Positions 1 to 6,825 of a stretch of DNA of 64,000 bases are shown here, piece after piece. The notes beneath the pieces are model-generated. The model was given only the letters and a program-made list of their open reading frames with translations, was not told where the DNA came from and did not search any database. Position numbers and translations under genes: made by a program. Source of the DNA: Burkholderiales bacterium (GTDB lineage: Bacteria > Pseudomonadota > Gammaproteobacteria > Burkholderiales > Casimicrobiaceae); contig JABTUF010000004.1 in NCBI GenBank assembly GCA_015075645.1, forward strand, positions 124,001 through 188,000. Reading direction: 5' to 3'. Every line of letters begins with the position of its first letter. The first letter of the stretch is position 1.

Positions 1-2
1 TC

Positions 3-236
3 GGGTTCGGGTCGTGGCTGTGGCTCGGCTACGGGATCTCGGGCGGATGGCTGCACGCGAAGCTCGCGCTCGTCGTGCTGCTCGTCGCGTTCCACGTCTA
101 CCTCGGCCGCCTCGTCCGCGCGTTCGCGCAGGACCGCAACCGGCACGGGCACGTGTTCTACCGCTGGCTGAACGAGATTCCCGCGCTGCCGATCCTCGTC
201 GCCGTGGTGTTCCTCGTCGTCCTGAAGCCGTTCTGA
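3..236 (+). CDS. hemJ: HemJ/CopD-type membrane protein, C-terminal part
   Basis: The window opens inside this gene, and only the last 77 codons are present. The visible part has a GWLHAKLALVVLLVAFH segment, a basic loop with FYRWLNEIP, and a final hydrophobic helix ending VVLKPF. This arrangement is typical of HemJ (UPF0093), the membrane protoporphyrinogen IX oxidase of haem synthesis found in many proteobacteria. The family is an inner-membrane protein of about 140-150 residues with four helices, so roughly half is missing on the left. A general CopD-type protein is the alternative. The stop lies 4 bases before the next start, so the two genes may be co-transcribed. Confidence 0.72.
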   Translation, partial: GFGSWLWLGYGISGGWLHAKLALVVLLVAFHVYLGRLVRAFAQDRNRHGHVFYRWLNEIPALPILVAVVFLVVLKPF

Positions 237-240
237 CCGC

Positions 241-1383
241 GTGGAAGCCTTCTTCGCGCCCTGCCCGCGCGGGCTCGAGGCCGCGCTCGGCGCGGAACTC
301 GAGCGTCTCGGGGCCGCCTCGGTCGCTCCGGTCGACGGCGGCGTCGGCTTCGCCGGCGCGCTCGAGTTCGCCTGCCGCGCGAACCTCGAATCGCGCCTCG
401 CGAGCCGCGTGCTGTGGAAGGTCGGCGGCGGGGCCTGCCGCGACGAGCGGGAACTGAATGCGCTCGCCCGCTCGATCGCATGGCCGAAGCACTTCCGCGT
501 CGACCGCACGATCCGCGTCGACGTCGCGGCCACGCGCTCGCCGCTCCGAAGCCTGGAGTTCGCCACGCTCACCGTGAAGGACGCGGTCTGCGACCGCTTC
601 CGCGACGAACAAGGCAAGCGCCCGTCGGTCGACAAGCGTGCTGCGGAGGTCCGCGTGCACGCCTACCTCACCGAGCGCGAGGCGACGTTCTACCTCGACA
701 CCTCGGGCGAGCCGCTCTTCAAGCGCGGCTGGCGGCGCGACACCGAGGAAGCCCCGCTGCGCGAGAACCTGGCGGCCGGGCTCATCGCGCTGTCGGGCTG
801 GACGCCGGACCTCGCGTTCCTCGACCCGATGTGCGGCAGCGGCACGATCGCGATCGAGGCCGCGGCGATCGCGGCCGATCGCGCCCCCGGACTCACGCGC
901 ACGTTCGGCTTCCAGAAGCTCGCGTGGTTCGACGGCCCGACCTGGCAGCGCATGAAGCAGCGCGCGCGGGACCGCGTGAAGCCGCCCCCGGAGCGCCCGA
1001 CGATCCACGCGAGCGACCGCCTGCCCGCGGCGGTCGCGAAGACGCGCGCGAACGCGTCGCTCGCGCAACTCGACGGCCATCTCGCGATCGAGCAGGCCGA
1101 CGCGCTCACGCGGCCTGCCCCGGCACCTTCCGGTGTCATCGTCACCAATCCGCCCTACGGCATCCGGCTCGAGGACCAGGAGCGCGTGGCCGCGATGTAC
1201 CCGAAGTTCGGCGACGCGCTCAAGGCCCGATTCGCCGGCTGGTCGGCGTTCCTGTTCTCGGGGGATGCCAACCTCCCGAAGAAGTTCGGCCTCAAGGCCG
1301 AGCGGCGCACACCGCTGTGGAACGGCGCGATCGAGTGCCGGCTCTACGCCTACCGGATCGTCGCGGGCAAACTCGAGCGTTGA
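241..1383 (+). CDS. rlmL: THUMP-domain class I rRNA methyltransferase (RlmL N-terminal type)
   Basis: This 380-residue protein starts at GTG 241. Residues 1-150 form a THUMP-like RNA-binding region, with the FYLDTSGEPLFKRGWR segment that precedes the catalytic domain in this family. The Rossmann methyltransferase part has the SAM-binding motif DPMCGSGT (about 195-202) and the catalytic NPPYG (about 303-307), typical of N2-guanine methylation of 23S rRNA. E. coli RlmKL is a fusion of about 700 residues; this protein matches only the RlmL half, which is usual in betaproteobacteria. The role (m2G2445 of 23S rRNA) is inferred from the family. The gene follows the hemJ-like gene by 4 bases. Confidence 0.88.
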   Translation: MEAFFAPCPRGLEAALGAELERLGAASVAPVDGGVGFAGALEFACRANLESRLASRVLWKVGGGACRDERELNALARSIAWPKHFRVDRTIRVDVAATRSPLRSLEFATLTVKDAVCDRFRDEQGKRPSVDKRAAEVRVHAYLTEREATFYLDTSGEPLFKRGWRRDTEEAPLRENLAAGLIALSGWTPDLAFLDPMCGSGTIAIEAAAIAADRAPGLTRTFGFQKLAWFDGPTWQRMKQRARDRVKPPPERPTIHASDRLPAAVAKTRANASLAQLDGHLAIEQADALTRPAPAPSGVIVTNPPYGIRLEDQERVAAMYPKFGDALKARFAGWSAFLFSGDANLPKKFGLKAERRTPLWNGAIECRLYAYRIVAGKLER

Positions 1384-1463
1384 GCCGGCCGCGCGCCGTC
1401 GCGTCCGGCATCGTCCGTTGGTACCATCGCGAAATCGGGACGGGCTCCTGCACGCTCCCGTCG

Positions 1464-1657
1464 ATGAAAGTGAGGGAGCTCGTCGACCGCCTGAAGCTGG
1501 ACGGGTGGAACCTGGTCCGCTTGCGAGGCCGTCACCGTCAGAATCGACACCCGGTCGAGCCCGGCAGGGTCACCGTGTCCGGCAAGTCGAGTGCGGACGT
1601 TCCGATCGGACCGCTGAAGAGCGCGTTGAAGCAAGCGGGCTCCTGCGAAAGGATTGA
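1464..1657 (+). pseudogene. hicA: HicA-family mRNA interferase toxin, frame shifted near its 3' end
   Basis: ATG 1464 opens a frame with all HicA landmarks. These are an N-terminal helix (MKVRELVDRLKLDGW), the RNA-binding basic stretch with the catalytic histidine in RGRHRQ, then HPVEPGRVTV and a closing LKSALKQAG. After KQAG (about base 1640) this frame has no stop and runs on through hicB. A one-base change of frame there gives LLRKD and a stop at 1655-1657, the expected HicA ending. The simplest reading is a single-base loss (ggcctcc to ggctcc) or a sequencing error. HicA cleaves mRNA and is neutralised by HicB, encoded immediately downstream. If the deletion is real, the toxin has a long aberrant tail. 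Confidence 0.7.
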
Positions 1658-1659
1658 CC

Positions 1660-1872
1660 ATGCGCTATCTCGTCGTCGTCGAAAAGGGACCGGCATCCTG
1701 GGGCGCGCACGTGCCCGATGTTCCCGGCTGCGTCGCTGCCGCAGAGAGCCGCGAAGCGGTGCTCGAACTCATTCGCGACGCCATCGCGTTTCATGTCGGG
1801 GGCCTGCGCGCGGAGGGCGAAGACGTTCCGGTTCCGGCCTCGTCCGCCGAAGTCGTGGAGGTCGACGCGTAG
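1660..1872 (+). CDS. hicB: HicB-family antitoxin
   Basis: This 70-residue protein starts at ATG 1660, with a purine-rich GAAAGGA ahead of it; a TTG at 1654 is the alternative. The sequence MRYLVVVEKGPASWGAHVPDVPGCVAA is the partial RNase H-like fold of HicB antitoxins. There is no room for a C-terminal helix-turn-helix or ribbon-helix-helix DNA-binding domain, so this is the short HicB type. The start sits 2 bases after the restored hicA stop, the normal toxin-first order of this family. HicB binds and inhibits HicA. Confidence 0.82.
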   Translation: MRYLVVVEKGPASWGAHVPDVPGCVAAAESREAVLELIRDAIAFHVGGLRAEGEDVPVPASSAEVVEVDA

Positions 1873-1928
1873 CCGCAGCCTCCGCCTACGCTAGAATTGC
1901 GGTTCCGAAAGCCCTTGCCCGCCCTGCC

Positions 1929-2138
1929 ATGGGAATGCTCCCCGCCCGCCACTACGTTTCCGAGCACACGCAGTTCATCCGCGAGGTGCTCGAGCAGAAG
2001 CCTAACGTCGTCGACGAGCAGCGCAAGGGTCGCGCGATCTGGTGGGACAAGCTGCCGCGCGATCTGGCCGAACGCCGCAGGATGGATCAGGGCAGCGTGC
2101 CCCAGCCGGCGTACGTCTACTTCAGCCAGACGCGATAG
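1929..2138 (+). CDS. DUF3460 family protein
   Basis: This 69-residue soluble protein starts at ATG 1929; a second ATG two codons on is possible. It contains YVSEHTQFIREVLEQKP, EQRKGRAIWWDK and a closing VPQPAYVYF. This is the layout of DUF3460, a small family I associate with betaproteobacteria; its function is unknown. It has no signal peptide or membrane segment. It lies between hicB and the acetyltransferase gene. The same reading frame is open upstream through hicB, but only this part resembles a protein family. Confidence 0.72.
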   Translation: MGMLPARHYVSEHTQFIREVLEQKPNVVDEQRKGRAIWWDKLPRDLAERRRMDQGSVPQPAYVYFSQTR

Positions 2139-2146
2139 CGTCTCCG

Positions 2147-2626
2147 ATGCGCCCCTGGCGCATCCGTCGCGCCGTCCCCGCCGATGCGGCGGCGATCTGG
2201 GCGATCCACACGCGCGCGATCCGGGAGGTCGCTTCCGCGCACTACGATCCCGGGACCGTCGACGCCTGGTCCAGCCGGACGTCTCCGGTCTCCTTCGCCG
2301 CCTCGATCGCCACGCACGTCCTCGTCGTCGCCGAGGACGACGATGGCCGCCTCGCCGGCTTCGCCGAACTCGATCCGCATGCCGGGATCGTGCGCGCGTG
2401 CTACGTCGATCCCGATTTCGTCCGGCAGGGCGTCGGACGCGCGCTGATGGGCGCGATCGAGGACGCGGCGCGCGCCCATGGCCGCTCCGCCCTTCTCCTC
2501 GATGCGTCGCTCAACGCGGCGGCGTTCTACGAATCGCTCGGGTGGCGCGCCGAGACGCGCGCGCGGCATGCGCTCGGAGGGGGCGAGAGCTTCGAGTGCA
2601 TCGTCATGACCAAGAAGATCGCGTGA
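2147..2626 (+). CDS. GNAT-family N-acetyltransferase
   Basis: This 159-residue protein starts at ATG 2147, 8 bases after the DUF3460 stop. The acetyl-CoA binding region is visible: YVDPDFVRQGVGRALMGAIED contains the Q/RxxGxG/A motif A of the GNAT fold, followed by LLLDASLNAAAFYESLGW (motif B). The order of elements resembles small YafP/YhbS-like enzymes. The acceptor substrate (an amine on a small molecule or protein) cannot be told from the sequence. It is probably cytoplasmic. Confidence 0.85.
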   Translation: MRPWRIRRAVPADAAAIWAIHTRAIREVASAHYDPGTVDAWSSRTSPVSFAASIATHVLVVAEDDDGRLAGFAELDPHAGIVRACYVDPDFVRQGVGRALMGAIEDAARAHGRSALLLDASLNAAAFYESLGWRAETRARHALGGGESFECIVMTKKIA

Positions 2627-2774
2627 TCTCCGACGCAAGGCTGCCCGGGACTCTCCCTGATGCCGGTCCCGACCCATGCGGCCGATACAATGCCGCGCGG
2701 GGCCTGCGGGGCCGCGAACCCGGATCCGCCAGGCCGGTCGAACGCCGATCGTCGCGCCGCATGCCCTCTCGACC

Positions 2775-5327
2775 ATGTCTTCGCCCGAATCCCAGGATCC
2801 GGCCAGCATCCGTGGGCGTCCGCCCGCGTGGCTGCTCCGGGCGTTCCGCGCGATGACGCCGAAGCTGCCGCGCTGGTTCATCGGCATCCTCGGCGCGATC
2901 GCCGCGCTGGTGGCGGTCGAGTTCTACGCGATCCAGAAATACGGCCGGCTGCGCGCACCCGAGCCCACGCCCGCGGCGGTGACACCTGCCGCCGCCCCGG
3001 CAGCCCCCGTTCCCGCGCCCGCCGTCGCGCAGCCGAGCGCGCCGGAGGGCTGGCTCGACACGCCCGCCGACGAGGCGATCGTCGGCACCAAACTCGCGCT
3101 CGCAGGCTGGGCGCTCGCGAAGGACGGCATCGCGCGGGTCGAGGTGCGCGTCGACGAGCGCACCTACCAGGCGCGGATCGGCCTGCCGCGCGAGGATGTC
3201 GCGAAGGAGAAGCCGGGCTTCCCCGACAATCCGAACGGCGGCTTCACGTTCGAAGGCGACTTCGGCGACCTCGCGCCGATGCGGCACAACGTGACGGTCG
3301 TCGCGATCGGCAAGGACGGTCGCGAAGCGGTCATCGCGCGCAGGAGCCTCATTCCCCCCGCGGCGATGACGCAGTGGAGCGCGCTCCTCGACGAGCGTCC
3401 GGAACTCGCCGCCCGCCGGTTCTATTTCCTGATGATGACCTCCGGTGTCGCGCTCGGCGGCGCGGACGAGATCGCCGAGCAGTACGTCGCCTACCAGTCG
3501 CGCACGCAGAAAGTCGGCATGAGCGTGCCGGTGCTCTACATGCGCACGACCAAGGGCGCTCAGCACGACTGGGTGTTCGATCCCGACTTTCCGATCGACG
3601 GCCCGAAGTGCGGCGACCGGCGCATCGCCGACGATTCGCTCGACGGCGTGCTGCGCTACGCGGTGGCGAAGCGCCTGCCGGTGAACGTGATCCTGAACGG
3701 CGGCATCTGGGGCGACGCGTCCTGCGATTCGCCCGCGTGGGACCTCAACGATCATCTCGAGCAGGACCGCGCCAACGTCCAGTGGGACCAGCACGACAAG
3801 GAGCATCCCGACGACCTGATGAAGGACGTGCCCGGCTCGCTCCCCGGCCCGCAGCTCGGCCGCTCGCTCACCTACCACGTCTACGCCCCGAAGATCCGCG
3901 CGTACAAGAAGCGCAACCTGCAGGCCGCGGCAAAGCGGCTCGCGGCGTTCTACCGCGAGCACCCGGACCTCCTCGTCGGCGTCACGCTCGACGCCGACAC
4001 CTACATGAATCCGTTCCTCGGCGGTGGCTACCGGTTCGACTACAACCCGGGCATGCTGCGGCAGTTCCGCGAGTGGCTGCGGGGCACCGGTCCGTACGCC
4101 GGTCGCGGCGGCCCGGGCGTGCCCGACCTCCGCTCGTTCCGCCGCCCCGGTTCGCTGACGCTCGCGCAGGTGAACGCGCTCGCGCGCAAATCGTGGACGT
4201 CGTGGGACGAGGTCGAGCCGCCGCGCGAACTCGTCGGCGTCAACAGCCTGAAGGTGCCCGAGGGCGAGACGCCGTTCTGGCTCGACCCGTGGTACCTGGA
4301 GTGGGACGCCTTCCGCAAGCACGTCGTGCACCTGCACTACGTCGAACTCGCGGACTGGGTGTACGCGATGGGCATTCCCGCCGATCGCATCTTCACCGCG
4401 CAGGCGTTCACCGCGCCCGACCCGGGCCTGCGCCCGGTGTCGATCAAACTGCGCGGCTGGACGCCGGACTACGATTCCGCCGGCGTGTCGATCGAGGGCT
4501 CGGTGCCGCGCCACGGCCATCTCGGCACGCTCATGTACGGGCTCTCGGCGCAGGACCGCCACGGCATGGCGAACGGCCGCGGCGTCTACAGCAACATCGC
4601 GCGCTACGACGACGGCTGGGCGATCGTCGAGTCCAACGCGACCGACCTCAAGATGCCCAGGCGCAAGCCCGACTACGAGGCGTCGTACCGGATGTTCCGC
4701 AGCATCGCGAACTACGACGGCCGCCAGATCGCGCTGATGGCGTGGAACGGCTCGAACGGGTTGTTCGAGAACGATCCGGATTTCGTGCCCTACACCGCGT
4801 TCCGCAACACCGATTCCGAGCGCGCGATGAAGGACTCGATGGTCGCGCGCGCCGACCTGCCGCGCGGTTCGCGCCTGTGGACCTTCGGCGCGGCCGGATT
4901 CGCGAGTGACGACGGCTGGACCACCTCGCGCGGCACGCTCTCGGAAGGCGAGGGCTACATCGGCGTCGCGCCCGACCGCGGCGTCGTCGAACTCGTCTCG
5001 CCGCCCGACCAGGTGCTCCGGCCGAACCGGCTCGATCTGGCGATAGTGCGCGCGTTCGCAGGACCGAAGCCGCGTTCGATCGCCGTTCATGCCCGGCTCG
5101 AGCAGGGCGATCGCTGGACCGAGATCGGCCGGTCGCAAGGAAGCGAGCGCGTGGCGCTCTCCTGGCCGAAGGCGTGGGGCGACGCGATCGCGAGTCAGTT
5201 CCGGATCGACCTCGACTACGCGCCCGATGTCGCGACCGCGCGCGTCGACCGCGTGCTGCTCTACCCTGCGCGCGACGCCTACCACAGCGGTCAGGCACGC
5301 GCCGGGAAACCCGGGGCGAATCCGTGA
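2775..5327 (+). CDS. Membrane-anchored putative glycoside hydrolase-like protein
   Basis: This 850-residue protein starts at ATG 2775; an in-frame ATG at 2676 would add 33 unlikely residues. Residues 34-53 form one transmembrane anchor, followed by a Pro/Ala-rich linker (about 58-90), so the bulk is probably periplasmic. Around 95-190 lies a beta-sandwich-like region (GWLDTPADEAIVGTKLALAGWAL). The centre has features of a TIM-barrel glycosidase, such as LPVNVILNGGIWG, DLLVGVTLDADTYMNPFLGG and QFREWLRG. I cannot assign a numbered GH family or catalytic pair with certainty. Its stop overlaps the GTG of the acyltransferase gene, which suggests joint expression and a role in an exported polysaccharide. 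The function is inferred. Confidence 0.6.
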   Translation: MSSPESQDPASIRGRPPAWLLRAFRAMTPKLPRWFIGILGAIAALVAVEFYAIQKYGRLRAPEPTPAAVTPAAAPAAPVPAPAVAQPSAPEGWLDTPADEAIVGTKLALAGWALAKDGIARVEVRVDERTYQARIGLPREDVAKEKPGFPDNPNGGFTFEGDFGDLAPMRHNVTVVAIGKDGREAVIARRSLIPPAAMTQWSALLDERPELAARRFYFLMMTSGVALGGADEIAEQYVAYQSRTQKVGMSVPVLYMRTTKGAQHDWVFDPDFPIDGPKCGDRRIADDSLDGVLRYAVAKRLPVNVILNGGIWGDASCDSPAWDLNDHLEQDRANVQWDQHDKEHPDDLMKDVPGSLPGPQLGRSLTYHVYAPKIRAYKKRNLQAAAKRLAAFYREHPDLLVGVTLDADTYMNPFLGGGYRFDYNPGMLRQFREWLRGTGPYAGRGGPGVPDLRSFRRPGSLTLAQVNALARKSWTSWDEVEPPRELVGVNSLKVPEGETPFWLDPWYLEWDAFRKHVVHLHYVELADWVYAMGIPADRIFTAQAFTAPDPGLRPVSIKLRGWTPDYDSAGVSIEGSVPRHGHLGTLMYGLSAQDRHGMANGRGVYSNIARYDDGWAIVESNATDLKMPRRKPDYEASYRMFRSIANYDGRQIALMAWNGSNGLFENDPDFVPYTAFRNTDSERAMKDSMVARADLPRGSRLWTFGAAGFASDDGWTTSRGTLSEGEGYIGVAPDRGVVELVSPPDQVLRPNRLDLAIVRAFAGPKPRSIAVHARLEQGDRWTEIGRSQGSERVALSWPKAWGDAIASQFRIDLDYAPDVATARVDRVLLYPARDAYHSGQARAGKPGANP

Positions 5328-6550
5328 CGCTCCGGCGCGCCGACGTCCCCGCGCTTACGGGGGTCCGCGCGCTGGCCGCCCTCTGGGTCGTCGGATACCA
5401 CGCGTGGATCGCGACCGGCCGTCCGGTGCTGGGCGGGGCAGGCGCATGGCGCCTCGATCCGTTGCTGGCCTCGGGCTGGCTCGGCGTCGATGTCTTCTTC
5501 GTGCTGTCGGGCTTCGTCCTCCAGTGGCAGGTCGAGCATGAGCGCGACCGCGCGATGTTCCCCTGGCTCGGCGCGCGCGCGTACGGTCGCTTCCTGGGCC
5601 GCCGCGTGCTGCGAGTTTTCCCGGCGTACCTCGCCTGTCTCTCGATCCTGCTGCCGCTCGCCTGGCTCCGCGTCGGCCGCTGGACGCCACCCGAACTCCC
5701 CGACGTCGCGCTGCATCTCGCGATGACCCACAACGCCGTGCCGGCCTACGTGAGCACGATCAGCGGCGTGTTCTGGTCGCTGCCGATCGAGTGGCACTTC
5801 TACCTCGTGTTCCCGCTCGGCGCGTGGCTCTTGTCCGGAGGCCGCACGTGGCTGCTGGTGGCGCTCGCGCTCGCCGTCACGCTCGCCGTCCATCGCGCGG
5901 TGATCGCCCTGCCCGCGCTCGAATGGCTCCTCGCCTGGACGCCGTTTCGCGCCATCGAGTTCGCGAGCGGGATGGCAGCCGCGGCGTGGGCGAGGCGTTC
6001 CTCCGGCATGCCGGCCGCCGCCGCCGACGCGCTCTTCGTCGCGGGCGCGCTCGCGCTTTTCGCCATCGGCTACCTGTGCGGCCGCTACGACATCATGTGG
6101 TGGACGAACGACGCGCGGACTTTCGCGCGCATGCTCGGGCTCTCGCTCGCCATCGCGACGATGCTCTACGCGCTGGCCATGCCCGGCGCGTCGCGCATCG
6201 GCGCCGCCGTCTTCGGCAATCGCCTCGCGGCGTGGATCGGCACGGTGAGCTACAGCCTCTACCTGTGGCACTTCTCGGTGATCGAGTTCGTGGTCGACCA
6301 CCGGCTCGTCCCGCACCGCGGCGACGCGTCGCTGCACGACTTCGCGGCGATGGTCGCGGTGGTCCTTCCGCTCGCGCTCGCGATCAGCGCGGCCTCCTAC
6401 TACGCGGTCGAGCGCGTGTTCCTCGACCGGGCGCGCTGGCCCGCGCGCGTCGACGACGGCGTGAACTGGATGCGACGACCGATCCTGATCGTCGTCGGGT
6501 GGGCGCTCGCGCTGCTCGCGGCGGCGGCGGGCGGTGCCTCGCTTCGCTGA
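5324..6550 (+). CDS. Acyltransferase 3 family membrane protein (OafA/YrhL type)
   Basis: This 408-residue polytopic protein starts at GTG 5324, overlapping the previous stop as GTGA. The N-terminus holds the family signature ALTGVRALAALWVVGYHAW (with the conserved R and H of acyltransferase 3), then GVDVFFVLSGFVL. FWSLPIEWHFYLVFP and SYSLYLWHF are further conserved blocks. There are about ten hydrophobic helices. Such proteins transfer O-acyl, usually O-acetyl, groups from the cytoplasm to sugars of exported glycans. The overlapping glycosidase-like gene points to the same glycan, but its identity is unknown. Confidence 0.87.
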   Translation: MTLRRADVPALTGVRALAALWVVGYHAWIATGRPVLGGAGAWRLDPLLASGWLGVDVFFVLSGFVLQWQVEHERDRAMFPWLGARAYGRFLGRRVLRVFPAYLACLSILLPLAWLRVGRWTPPELPDVALHLAMTHNAVPAYVSTISGVFWSLPIEWHFYLVFPLGAWLLSGGRTWLLVALALAVTLAVHRAVIALPALEWLLAWTPFRAIEFASGMAAAAWARRSSGMPAAAADALFVAGALALFAIGYLCGRYDIMWWTNDARTFARMLGLSLAIATMLYALAMPGASRIGAAVFGNRLAAWIGTVSYSLYLWHFSVIEFVVDHRLVPHRGDASLHDFAAMVAVVLPLALAISAASYYAVERVFLDRARWPARVDDGVNWMRRPILIVVGWALALLAAAAGGASLR

Positions 6551-6560
6551 TGCCTCGTGG

Positions 6561-6799
6561 GTCGGCCTTCAGGCCGACGGGTTCCGATGCTGTAGGTCGG
6601 CCTTCAGGCCGACGCCGTTCCCGCGCATCGGCACCAACCCCGTCGGGCTGAAGCCCGACCCACAGGCGCTTCGCTTGTCGGGCTGAAGCCCGACCCACAG
6701 GTGCTTCGCTTGTCGGGCTGAAGCCCGACCCACAGGCGCTTCGCTTGTCGGGCTGAAGCCCGACCCACAGGCGCTTCGCTTGTCGGGCTGAAGCCCGAC
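6561..6799. repeat. Array of palindromic REP-like elements, five in a 35-bp tandem
   Basis: Seven palindromes lie between the acyltransferase and DUF5648 genes. Two are GTCGGCCTTCAGGCCGAC (6561-6578, 6596-6613). Five are GTCGGGCTGAAGCCCGAC (6642, 6677, 6712, 6747 and 6782), spaced exactly 35 bases apart and joined by CCACAGGCGCTTCGCTT-type spacers that are nearly identical (one has GTG for GCG). Each can form a strong hairpin. As they stand between two convergent genes they may also stop transcription, although there is no T-run. The same core occurs near 44.4 kb and 54.0 kb, so this is a dispersed repeat family. Confidence 0.9.
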
Positions 6800-6825
6800 C
6801 CACCAGGAAGGCGGGCGCGCAACCG

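Noticed and set aside
2604..5285. Very long open frame on the minus strand opposite the glycosidase-like gene
   Set aside because: Composition is dominated by Arg and Ala from GC-rich antisense codons, with no family motifs; the plus-strand gene has a clear membrane anchor and start.
6642..6799. CRISPR array, from five evenly spaced repeats
   Set aside because: The spacers are nearly identical to each other and the repeat is a simple palindrome. This is a tandem of one unit, not repeats with unique spacers, and no cas genes are near.
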